Below are positions 32,311 through 43,810 of a stretch of DNA of 64,000 nucleotides, in pieces (the stretch's first letter is position 1; each line of letters opens with the position of its first letter). The notes below the pieces were generated by a model, which saw nothing but the letters and a program-made list of their open reading frames with translations, was not told where the DNA came from and did not search any database. The DNA lies in assembly GCA_007922305.1 (NCBI GenBank), contig ML677385.1, positions 8,334,336-8,398,335 of the forward strand, in the 5' to 3' direction. A program made the translations under genes and the position numbers. The DNA comes from Dermatemys mawii (lineage: Eukaryota > Chordata > Testudines > Dermatemydidae).

Positions 32311-35300
32311 CTAATCCTGGCTGGTCTAGATGACATGGTGGTTAAAACACAGGTGGCCCGCTCTGCCTTGTCCCCACTGCTCTTCCACCAGTTATAGCAG
32401 TGGCAGGAAACTTTAGGGAAAAAATGTTCAGTTAGGTAAGACTCAAGTTAGAAGGAATTAGATATTCCTAGCCTCCCGAGTGCTCACTAGTGCAACAGAG
32501 CAACTCATTGTTGCAATAGGGTTTTTCCCTGCATTGATCACAGAAAATATCTGAGATCTTGGCATGAAGGGTAAACCAGCTAAGGGCTGGCTAAGGAGGC
32601 TGAGACTTTTGGCCTACATTACTGTTGCTGCTTGTGTATAAGCAGTCACTGAAGTATTTGTGAGGGGGGAACAATAAAGACAAATATTGTGTGGCATACT
32701 CCCAGAGTCTCTTCCTGTGCTAGGAAAACAAACTGCAGTGGCTGTCAGTAATGGGACTCACACACACGTTAGCTGGTGTGAAAAACAATGTCTCCACTAG
32801 CATAGATAAGACACAACTGTTGAGACTATTTAGAGCATGTATAGTACATTGCGATACTGTCTGAACTGCTATGTGTGGCAATATTGACAACAATTTTGTA
32901 TTGTCTGCCTGAGCACTTTAACAGTTGAGGAGAAAGCAGAAGAAACCCATTGCTGACAACCGTTGTCAGCCAATGTAGATGAGTCCTGGCAATGGAAAGC
33001 CTGAAATGATATAACAAAACAGAAGAAAATATTAATTCTGCCAATTCAACCTAGTAATCCTCTGGCAATTTGAAATTGATATGGTATTTACTTCCCAGGC
33101 AGACCAGCTGTGTAATGTTACGTGCCTTGCAAATTTCACATCTAAGGTGGCTCTGGACCAGTGATGAGCTTTCTGGATACTTTTTGTGTAGTTTGAAATA
33201 TATACTGTCAGGTGCTTTGAGATTTTGTTGGAAAGTGCTTGTACACAGGTTTCTTTCCCAAACCTGATCTAGATATAAAAAATCAACAACCTGTAAGTTG
33301 AGTCAAAGCTCATCCTTTTTCCCAGGGATGGGTTTATTAGCAGAGAAGTTAGCAGTAACAAAGTTCAGTTCAACCCTCCTCCCGAGACAGAATTAAACCT
33401 AGGTTTCCTAGGTCTGTACTGCTAAACCCATATCCTAGATCCTCTCTCTAGTTAGCCTCTCCTATATCCAGGTGGAGTAATAAGTCACCTGCCTCAGTGA
33501 ATCAGTAGATTCGGAACCTGCTGATTCTTTTCCCAGCAGCATCACTACCTGCTACTAAAATGGGGTGTTCAGGCAAACACTGTAAGCCCATTAGAGCACT
33601 CTTTTAAGTCCTTGTCACTTAAAAAAAAAAAAAAAAAATGCAGGAGGCGCATTTTCAGTATCAGATGCCACAATAGTATTTACTTTTCCTTATCTTTTCT
33701 TCTTGAATCACTGCGTATTTTCTGAGTAATCCTGTTCATTCCCTCTTCTCTTCTGTGAAATACTTTATTGATTGTACATTGCCTGAAACGTATAATGGGA
33801 GTGCAATGTACTATAATCACCAACGTATCTCGTTTAGGAATATGTAGTATTGGTGTGTTGCTTGATGCTGTCATAGCTGCTGTTGCTGGCTGATGGTTCC
33901 CATAAATTCACAACTACAGGATAATATCACATTGCTTTCCCTGCTGAAGATGGATTGCCAGGAGAAAAATGTTTCATAGCCACATGAAGCTTTCCATCTG
34001 ACAATCAACTGTGATGCAAAAAAGAGCACATACAATGGCTTCACATGTGTGGAGTGGTGATATATCATTGATAATATTGCGATAACAGCCTATTGGGCAG
34101 CTTTGCATTCAGAAGACTTTTCTGCCAGAAATAAACTACCATATTAGGAAACAAGAAGCGTGTAGTATACATGGGTCTGAAAAAAACAATCTCTACAGAA
34201 TCACAGAAGCAGTTTGGTATGTGATGGCTAAACTGTGACCATTTGCTCATCAGTGAGTTCCTGTGTTTTTAACTGCAGCATAAAAAATGTAGTGGGACAA
34301 TGGTGTGTAAAATGCATCAATGTTAGACTAATCTTTATTATTCTATATCAATACTATACCAAAAAAAAAATCTTAATATTACCTTGAGAGTGAAGAGCAG
34401 TGTTTCATCCCCTGAAAACCTGTCTGCAATGCATGTGAAACAATGAAATGCTGATTTGGAATAGGTAAATGACCACAAGGCAACCTCCTCAGGGGGACTG
34501 AAATGCAGTCAATGAATGCTATCAAAGATTCTGCTTTTCTTGCCTTTTCTCCTCTCTTTTCAGATGGCCCCGTCAGCCACAGTCAGATGTGTTCAGATCC
34601 TTGAGATAAAGCTTATTCCAGAAAAATAAAAAAAACAAAAATGGCCCTGCTGTATTGGCTCTGTCAGACTACACAGAGTCCCTTTGAAGCTGACTGTGGA
34701 ACACCGACTCCTCGGCAAAGAGGGATGCCTGTGCTGGCATGTACTAATAATGTATAAACATGCTGAAGAAGAGGAGTTCTTCATATCTAAAAGAAAAATG
34801 GTTCTCATTATGCCTTTATGCCAGTGAATGGATGTTGCAGAAGAAAGTTACAGCTAGGAGAGAGAGAGAGCCTCTCTATCTGACAGGGAAAGAGGTGTGG
34901 GGCTGGCAAAAAGAGCAAGTTATGTGCAGCCCACTGCTAATAATTCACCCACAGTGCACATCTAATACTGTAACTTTAATGTTTCCAAATTAAAGATTCT
35001 CCATAATCTAGAAACTTGTGGTGATCTCATTCTTTTCACAATAAGCCTCAAATACTAAATTGTGCATCATCTCCCTCTGATTTTGAATTTTAAAGAATAT
35101 TCTTATTACAGTATTTTTGTATTTATTTTGTTGCCACAGTGCCCTCCTCCCCTCTTCCCAGACTGCTTTGGCAAGTGTGCTGTAAAATCAACTATTTACT
35201 ATTATTAGGATAATGAAAATGAAATGCTGTGTCAGATATTGCTCATAGCTGCTATTCCTTTCCTATCTACATTCTTATATTGGTACTCATCACCACAGTG

Positions 35301-35659
35301 TCGGAGTGCCAATCCTCAGTGACATGCTGACAGTGTGGTTATATTTTGCAATCCTTAACAAAAATATATGTGATGTGATAGTGACGGGGTTGTTGAACTG
35401 TTGAAGCAAAATACATATAGTTCTTTCTATTCCAGTGTTTTGCTGTCACTGTAACCTCTACCTGTACCTTCTGAGCGCACAAACATGCGAATGACAGTCT
35501 AAAATCTTTTTAAGATCAGAGACTTTGAGTTGATGCATTCAGACTTTATTAATGTTGTGTTCTGTCTCAGTTCCTGCTTTCCTGTCAAAAAATCTGCTAA
35601 AACCATCCTTTGGTCTGTATGGTATAAAATGTTAGGAATAAAAGATGTCATTCACATTG
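32311..35659. other. No gene recognised
   Basis: Open frames on both strands (for example 33680-34250 and 34593-34993) show no domain. A pyrimidine-rich tract ending in tcttttcag at 34540-34562 resembles a splice acceptor but no matching exon could be supported. An A18-like run is at 33620-33637. Confidence 0.4.
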
Positions 35660-35815
35660 TTTTTTCAAGTAACTTTAATCACTAATTTATGTGAAACATG
35701 CTTCAGGTTCAAGTTACATGCTTCAGCCTTGGGTAATGAGGCTTGGACTTCAGACTCTGGATAGGAAAGAAACAAGTACTTCCATAAATAGTCTGAAAAG
35801 GTTGAGAACCAGTGA
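35660..35815 (-). mobile_element. hAT fragment
   Basis: Right end ctgaaaaggttgagaaccag followed by tg, the reverse of a hAT terminus cactggttctcaacc. The interior ggctgaagcatgtaacttga phrase (minus) fits the same family. The left terminus is not found. Confidence 0.5.
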
Positions 35816-38189
35816 CCTAGGATACAGATAAGTGAGTTGAATATGCAGCCATTCATAAGTACTAACCACATTTTTATCAATTTAACATTTATTTTAACAA
35901 TGCTAACACACAGGTGAACCATACTGGTTTCCAGCTGTGCATTTATCAGTTTTCAGTGAGGTAGAGGGCCTTGGTATGAGCTGGCACCTGATCTGCCAGC
36001 CTTACACTGTTCTTTGGGATTTAGATCTTCTGGGTGCATTGTACTTAAAGTAAGAACACTTTGAGGGTCAGAATAAATAATGTGATATGGCTGAATTTTT
36101 TTGATAGGATTTTCAAGTAACCATAGTCACCACAAGCAGTTCAAAGCTATTTTGACACTTGATATTTTCTTATTTTTAATGAAAATAAATACATGTAGCC
36201 TTTTATAACGTTACTGACATCTTTGCATTGATTACTTCCCTCTTCTCCCCTCCCCTCTAACACACCAAATGTGCTCTGTTAATCTAATCTACAAGCAGCA
36301 ATGTTTCTCTTACTGCATTTTGTTATCCCAGGTCTTTGTTTAGCAGGAAGCAAAAAATAAAGCAATAAAAAATAAAATCTACATAGTTTCCAAAGACTTG
36401 CTGCAATTCTGTTGATTATTGCATGCTTATTTAGGCACAGCCTGAAGAGTCTTGCTTTGATGTATGAAAGTATCTTGGCCTAAGGAATCTATCAAAGAGG
36501 ATGTGAAAGAGTAAATAAAATTAACCTTTGGGGTGAAAATGAAACCTGAAAGACAGAAATAACGCCCATTTCCCCATGTGTTTCTAAGTAGTAATAAGGA
36601 ATTTGTATGAACTATGGCACCTAATAAACAGAAGAGGTGTAGCAGTTCTAATTGACGACTTGATCATAATGAGCATAAGAGTGGGGGAAGAAGTCCATGA
36701 GATGGTAATTCAGGGCGCTCATTAAAATATTACAATATTGTTATTTGTAAAAGTATTCTACAATAATGTCCTCCAATGGTCAGAAATGAAGGGGCAAATT
36801 TTAGAGATGCTGTAGATAGGACCATCCTTAGGATTTATGGGGCCTTACATAGTATTATTAAACTGGTGCCCCTGTGCCTGATGGCAGCCCGAGCTCACAG
36901 TCTGGCAGACGGGGACGAGAACAAGACAGCAAAGGATAACGAGATGCCCGGCCCACCTCACAGTGGCGGAGAGTCACAGTTCCCTGCAGAGACTCCCGTA
37001 TCCTCTCCCTCATGCAGAGTGGACATGCTGAAGGTACCTAATTAAGAGCACTAAACTTGGGAATCAAAAATGTCAATCACAGATGTTTTGATATGCCCTG
37101 AAGTTTGTCAGACATTTATTTGCAGAAACTTTGTAGTAAGGTGAGTCAGCTGTCTTGCTGAATACAACATTAAATATTATGGAATACATGATGCAGCTCT
37201 TCTGTTTTTATATTTTCTTAATCAGTATTTCTAAGCTGATTTTATATTTTAAATGTACTCAAGCCTTCATAAAGTAATCATTCCAGATTACTACATATTT
37301 AACTCACTGAAACAAAGACACTATTTTAAGTTAATCAGTCACAGAGGTTTAGTGAGTTCATAACAATGTTCATTGCTTTTAGAAAAAGACATGTTTATGA
37401 AATTTCACCAACTTTAAAAAATGTTGCCTAAGATTTTAGGCATAAGAGAGGATTTTATATCCTTACTAATTTACTGATTTTGCTGCAGGGTTCTCTTAAA
37501 ATTAGTTCATCAGTAAGAAGTAAAGAAAGGGAATCTTTGTCCAGCTATCTGGAAGGAAAGGGGTGTTGTCCCTTTAATGGCTCTCTTCAATGGCAGCGTG
37601 GTGAAGGGAGAGGAGATGAAAGCAGAAAGGGATGGACAGAAAGAACAGGAAGACTGTGGAAGCAAGTTTTTTTTACTATAGTAATTAAAGTAGTGTTTTT
37701 TAAAATAAATCCTTCAAAAGAATGCCCTTATCCAAAAAACATGTCTGAAGATCCAAGCATTTAAGGCTGAAGATGACTGTGCATCTAAAAATTTATGCAA
37801 GGATTTTTTAGAGATGTGATTTTTATAATTTTCATCAACTCACTAATGAAATATTTTAAAGCAAATTTTAAACTGAGGTCCTGTAGACTGATATGTTCTG
37901 AGTAAATATTAGTCATGCACAACTGTTTTTGTCAGTAAATTCAGAAACTGACCGTGTATACTAGGGGTTTGAAAAATGCCTTCATTACCCCTTGAGTGGC
38001 TCTCTAACAGTTTCAATGTTGTGCTAATAGGTTTGGCAGGCTGGAGGGCTGTGGGTTTTGTTTTTTTTTTTTTTTTAACTTAACTTAACTACTAGATCCC
38101 CTGCCGAGGAAGACTCACCAGACTGCAGCAGCTAGCTGTGGGATCGTTCAGGAAGGGTCAGAACAGGGATAGGAAAGCCAGGAGGATGG
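35816..38189. other. No gene recognised
   Basis: The DNA at 36812-36880 (ccatccttaggatttatggg) resembles an end of the repeat found again at 38190-38267. The open frame 36776-37045 is discussed under findings. Otherwise AT-rich. Confidence 0.4.
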
Positions 38190-38267
38190 ACACTAAGACC
38201 CAGTGGTGCCCCAAATTTTCAGCCCTACGCAGCTGCATCTGTTGCATATGCCAAAGGACAACCCTGG
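38190..38267. mobile_element. DNA transposon end fragment
   Basis: gtggtgccccaaattttcag with acgcagctgcat and gcatatgccaaaggacaacc is a terminal part of a turtle non-autonomous DNA transposon. Confidence 0.45.
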
Positions 38268-38275
38268 CTATAGAG

Positions 38276-38339
38276 CAGTGATCAGCAACCTTTGGCACAT
38301 TACCCTGGTGGGCCATGTGCCAAAAGTTGCTGATCCCTG
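38276..38339. mobile_element. Miniature hAT foldback, 64 bp
   Basis: cagtgatcagcaacctttgg at one end and ccaaaagttgctgatccctg at the other are inverted copies, leaving only about 24 bp between them. The ends are those of the hAT family with canonical caggggtcagcaacctttgg. No clear 8-bp duplication. Confidence 0.6.
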
Positions 38340-38609
38340 ACTACAGCATCTCTAAATTTTGGCACACTTTAACCATAAAAGAGCCATATCTGCATCATGA
38401 GCCATGGTTTGGCCATCCAGGTATATTTGCTAATCTTACCTTCCTCAGATTTTCCTGTTTGCCTAGCTCCCATCCAGCTTTATTACTAACACTTGTTTCA
38501 TGTTGTGTAGCTTTTCCCTTCCATCCAACTGTTGCCACACGTTTTTTGGATGCCTTTTTAAAAGAGATTCCAAATGCATATCTTCTTTCCATTTAAACAT
38601 TTTCAGACA

Positions 38610-38672
38610 ACAAAGAATCATAGGGCTGGAAGGGACCTTGAGAGGTCATTTAGTCTAACTGTCCTGCTAACC
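38610..38672 (-). mobile_element. CR1 3'-end fragment
   Basis: aatcatagggctggaaggga then ccttgagaggtcatttagtc is the reverse complement of the CR1 3' untranslated end. Confidence 0.65.
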
Positions 38673-39329
38673 GTCATGCTGTTGTCCTATTTCCCACTGT
38701 GGAATGAGAGAGAATTAGAATGGAAAGCCATGGATGATGATTCTCTTGGGTGTCAGTGATCATGTGACCCTTTAAAAAGCACTTGTGGGGACAATCTGCT
38801 TGTAGAGGGTGTGTTTGTTTTTTTTCCCCCTATCCTAATTCTCTAGGACTCTTACTCTCACTGGATATTATTCCTCTGGATTCACATTTTCCTTTGCTTT
38901 CTTAGTTTGTGGTATTGGCATATTCCTTATTTCCTCACCCTTTCTTCTCTTGGTTGTTTCTACTATTAGACCTACATTTAATTCAGGAAAGAAACAAGTA
39001 CTTCCATAAAATGCTTTCTATTTTCCTACCCCACTAGCTTGTTTCACCTTTTAATTTCCTTGGAAGAATAATTTGTTTATTGCTGCCCATCTATCACTAC
39101 TGTTCTTTTATGCCTCTCTAATTGCATCAAAAAACCTACGTTGTAAGAACGTTAAGGTAGTAAATTCAAGTTCTCAAAAGTTAGGAAATGCTAGAATTAA
39201 GTCTCTGTAGCCACTAAATGAGAATAAGGTCCTGTGGAAAAAATAGTATGTGATCATGTAATCAAAGACTGTACAATAATGCATACACATGGCGGGGGGG
39301 ACTTGTAGCAAAGAAAAGGCTCACTGGAA
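38673..39329. other. No gene recognised
   Basis: Nothing assigned. Confidence 0.4.
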
Positions 39330-39930
39330 CGGTGCCTCATGTTGGGAATTAGCACTTTGAGGGCTGGAGAGCTTCCTACTGGCTAGTGTCTCACCTGCTG
39401 CTGGACCCTATGTCCCTCACCAGTGCCCCTTTACCTCAGGGTTCTGCCCCAGCAGTACCCCCACTTTCTGGGTCTCCCAGGGGATCCCCCAATCCTCTAA
39501 ACCTACCTTGCCTCCGTGGCTGCTGCCACTTGTCATCTAGCTGCCACTCACTGGGGCAAACTGCAGTCTGTCATGGCCACTCATCATAGGCAGAGGCAAC
39601 TGGTCCAACCTCCTTGCCAATCTCTGGGCTGCACCTCCCACCCCACAGTACCTTCATAGGCCTTTACCACGGCCTCAGCCTGGGGAATTGCCAGGCTGGA
39701 GCTCCCCAGCTCCTTTGGCCTTTCCCCAGGCCTGCTCTGCTCCAGGTATCCTTCTCTCCCATGCAGCTAGATCCTTCTCCCTCCAAGGGGGAGAGACTGA
39801 CCCAGCTCCTCCCTGAGCCCTTATAACAGGGCCAGGTGTGGCCTGACTGGGGCATGGCCCCAGCTGTGGCTACTTCCCCAATCAGCCTAGCCTTTTTTCT
39901 AGGAGTGAGGTAACTGCCCCGCTACAGGGC
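39330..39930 (-). repeat. GC-rich repeat-like block, possible LTR
   Basis: Abrupt GC-rich island in AT-rich DNA. In minus orientation there is a TATA-like ttataaggg followed by a G/C-rich transcribed-looking part, as in reptile retroelement LTRs. No partner LTR, primer site or duplication seen. The assignment is tentative. Confidence 0.3.
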
Positions 39931-40329
39931 TGAGGTAAGGTTGCACAAACAATCCTAATTCTGGCACTTCTTAACTTTTGAATGGTTGACTTTACAACCT
40001 AAACATTCCTTTAGATTACTTATAATGTAATTTCCTAATTTTTATATTCTATATAAAATACTGGGGGGGAAAAACCCCAAATCTCATCTTGGGTAGATCT
40101 CACTGATTCCCATTAACAGCAGGGTTCAAATCTTTAGTTCTACAGCGATCACATCTGCAGCTTGAATTAATGGAGTAACAGTAGTAAGCTGTTATGTATG
40201 TAGACCATTTACTGGTGTGGAACAGGATGAGAGAGACTTTGCCAGTGGGTTTCACAGCTATTTTAGGAATGTAAAGACCGCTGGCTTTTGGGTTCAAATC
40301 CACATTCTAGTCTAGAGGAGTGCCCTCTA

Positions 40330-40745
40330 GTGGCTTTAGACATTTCTACTCCAGTGTTCCCAGTGTGGTTCTGCCCCCTCTTTTCCCATCCACCCAGCAG
40401 ATGACCTCCCCCTTCTCCCTCATCTCGTATCTACTCCCCCCCCCCAAAGGCTCCCACTCTTCATCTCTGCTTTTATCCACCTCTCAGCTCCTTCTCTCCT
40501 CCTCTGTATCTATCCATTCCCCCACCCCAGCTTCTTCCCAGCTGTGGCTCCTGTCCAACCTTCCTCTGTACTCCTCACCCTCTCTCTGCCTCCTGCAACT
40601 CCCTCTCTGGCTATGTACTCTCCACCCCAACTTCCGCTCTTCTGCTCTCTGCATTCCCATGTGGATGCTTCTTCCTTCTCCCCTTTCTCCTGTGCTCTCC
40701 ATGTTTCCCCTGCTGGAGCCCAGGCAGCGACCATCTCATCTGCCT
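40330..40745 (+). repeat. Pyrimidine-rich low-complexity stretch
   Basis: About 415 bp dominated by C and T on the plus strand (many ctccc, cttct, tctcc). It gives long but meaningless open frames on both strands. Confidence 0.6.
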
Positions 40746-43264
40746 GGTTTCAGTTCTGGTAGCTAGGAGAAGTGATTGCCAGGAAAATCTGGCTCAGCCA
40801 TTGCAGCCTCATGTGCTCAGCATGTTCAGTGCTGATGGCATCTTTGGAGAATTTATCTGCCAAATGCTAGCAAGTCTCTACAGAGCATGTGCAAACAGAG
40901 TTGTTGGAGGGGTCGGGGGGAGCTCATAGCTTGAGCATGGAAGGAGTAAAAGGCAGATGCCTGGCACACAGGCCATCCTCTCCTGCCAAATTTCAAGTTA
41001 CTGCTCCAAAGCATTGGACTGCCAGAGCTGCTCTACAAAACCGCTGTGAGACTCTTCTCTAACGTGGGCAAAGCAGCATGTTTTTTCCTAATCCTCTCTT
41101 TAGAAATGACTGAACTGTCTTAATTGAAACTTAAAAAAAAAATGGCTTAAAGCAAACACCTGGCATGCAAAATGTCAAACTGAACCATTAAAGTTTGATC
41201 AAAGTTACAAGTAACTGAAAGCAGGACCCTATAACGAAAACTGTTGGACTATCAGCTCCATCGATAATGCTATGTTCTGTCTAGGGTTCACTTAATTTAA
41301 TGCTTGTGAATGTACTATAGCAAAGGTCCTAAAGACTGAAAACGGAAATCAAAACAATCCATCAACATGTCTCAAGCTTGACCTAGAGCGACCATCTCCA
41401 GGGATACAAGAGTGTTTTGATTTCGGTGCTCCTTTGGTATTTGGCCTTCTTGTTGATGATCTAGGGAGAACCATTTGTGATTGTAATGCGCATTAGGGTC
41501 CTGATTCAGCAAGGTGCTGAAGTACGTGTCTAACTTCCAGCACGCAAAAAAAAAAATAGACTAGTCTATGTGTCTAAAGTTCAGTGTGTAGGTAAGCAAT
41601 TTGCTGGGCTGAGACTAACAGCACAGTTCAGAATGGGCAGGGAACAATCATTGCAGATTATGATCTTGTGCTGTATTTGAACAAATGACTTAAAGGTGAA
41701 AGCTTCCATGTCTTATTACTAATACTGATCCCCTGAAGAATCCAGTCTTCTCTTGCGTCGTCTTCCAACTTACCTTAACAAAGCAACAACAATACACAAG
41801 GAAAATCCCCACAACAAGCTTCTACTCTAATTTCTTTGAGATTTGTGCATTTTCAAGCAGAAGTTGGAAACAAGGGCAGATTATTTTGCCAAATGTTTTT
41901 GATCATATTTTCCTCTCTGGCCACTGCAACAAATAAATACACAGTTGAGTCGCATTGCAAAAGACAGATTTAAGCACATGACAATTTTTCCCCTGACCTG
42001 TTTATCTCTGATGTGATGTACAATGCGGTGAAAATGCCTACATTGCAATTATAAAACAGCTTTTGCCAGCAACTTTGTGGTAAAGAAAATTGCTACTTTT
42101 CTGACTTTTTTTTTTAAAATGCTTAAAAATTAACTTAGCTAGTTTTTCTTCCAAATTTTCCACGCATCTCTTGTCCATTTCCCATTTGCTGTTAAAATGT
42201 TGGAGTGTTCTTATGGCTCCCAAGAGTGGTTGGGCTGTTTCAAAAATACCTCCCCTCTAAATCAGTTTCTGGATTAAGAGTAAATTACTATGGTCACTCT
42301 TTCAAGAGTCTTAGTTAGCAGTTTTGTGGCTAAGCCAATTTCTTAACCTCATCCTAGAAATCTCTCTCACTCCTGAAAAAATGACAGTACAGATCTCCAT
42401 ACCTTATCTTCAATCTGTGCAGAATTTCCTTTGTCAGGTTGAACTGTAGCAACATTGCCTCTTTTCTGAGTGACTGTTTTCTGGAGTAATGTAAAAGTTG
42501 TACCTTCTTTCTCAAGAATGGATTCAGCCTCTTGCTTGGGGTGACATATATTTAAGAGAGAACTATATTTTTGTCTTAGATGGACCTACAGAGCCATCAG
42601 AGATGAGAGGGATGGAGCTGGATGCTATTCCTTCTTGTGCCTAATCAACAGAATTGTTTACTAAATTCCAGTCAGTTACGTTTGTGCAAAGCCATTAATA
42701 GCAAGGAGATTGCAGAGGTGTCACTGTTAGCATAATCTGAAAACCTTGGAGCAACAGGGCAGCGTAAGGGCAGTTTAAGTTTGCAGAGCATTTATCAGTG
42801 ATTAAGATGCACAAGAAGGCAAAAGCACAATTGATTCTCAAATTTCAGACTGAACTATTTGTGCTGGTAGTGAAAAAGCCATGAGATTTTTGTTTTTCCC
42901 CCTTATAACTTGTGTATTATTTCTGGACTCCCTCTGACTGTTGGAGATAATACGCATGGAATGCCACAATGCCATTGTTACAGAGTGGCTCTTCAAAGTA
43001 GAACTACCTTGAATGAGCAGAAGTAACAGTAAGATCAAGCTTTGCCTGCTGAGTGACTATTGCAAGTTCTGGCATTTCAATTCACGATACCCTTGTGAGT
43101 TTACAAGTGAATTTCATCCTTGGGCAACAAGCCAGCATGAGACCTATGCACCGCTTAAATCTCCTTAAACACTCAAAGCACCAGTTGGGTGGGATTGATG
43201 TGGTGCATACATTTTGTGTTCAGGGGTGAATTCCACCCTACTACATAAATAGGCTCTCAAGAGG
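40746..43264. other. No gene recognised; contains a palindromic MITE-like repeat
   Basis: 41490-41615 has gggtcctgattcagcaaggt with tgctgaag and the inverted-style end gtaagcaatttgctgggctg, the same class as 24735-24830. Otherwise nothing assigned. Confidence 0.4.
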
Positions 43265-43810
43265 AGCGCTTCTCAACTTGCGACCCAGTTAGTACATACC
43301 ATTGCAGCCCACCTGTGTGCTAAAAAAATTCAAAATTTGCTGCTCTGGTCTGAAAGGGGGTGGGGCAGGCTGAGGGGGAAACAGCATCTGGCAGGCAGCA
43401 GGGGGTAGTGATGCCACAGTGGGGCTGAGTGCACGAGAGGTGGGCTCTGGGCAGGTTTGTGGGGAGCGGGGGTGCTCTGGGCAGTGAGGCAGTGGGGGGG
43501 TGCTGGGAACTAGAGGTTTGTGGAGGTGTTGCAGCACCCGCAGGTTTTAGGCTGCCTGGTCCTGTGCATGTGAAAGACCACGCGTGGCGGGATTCAGGTC
43601 CTGACCGCTGGCTGCCCGGCCCAGCACAGCAGTTTGCAAGGTCTGGCTGCCCAACCCTGCGCCCAGGGCTCCCAGGGGTCTCTGCTGAGTGGGGGGCACT
43701 GGACATGGGAGACTGGGGGGGGGTACTGTGGTTCTCAACCTGTGGCTCATGTAACATATTATGGGCTGCATGTGCGGCCCACAATGATAAATAGGTTGAG
43801 AACCACTGTT
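43265..43810. mobile_element. hAT-type element
   Basis: Left part cttctcaacttgcgacccag and right end ggttgagaaccactgttctg match the termini of a hAT family (ggttctcaacct). A second internal copy of the terminus (tggttctcaacctgtggctc) lies at 43730-43750, so this may be a composite. The GC-rich interior produces long spurious frames. Confidence 0.6.

Noticed and set aside
34540..34605. Strong splice-acceptor-like tract followed by ATG
   Set aside because: The frame closes after 22 codons and no donor or conserved exon could be shown.
40320..40766. 148-codon Ser/Leu/Pro-rich frame
   Set aside because: Pyrimidine-rich low-complexity DNA; the complementary strand is just as open.
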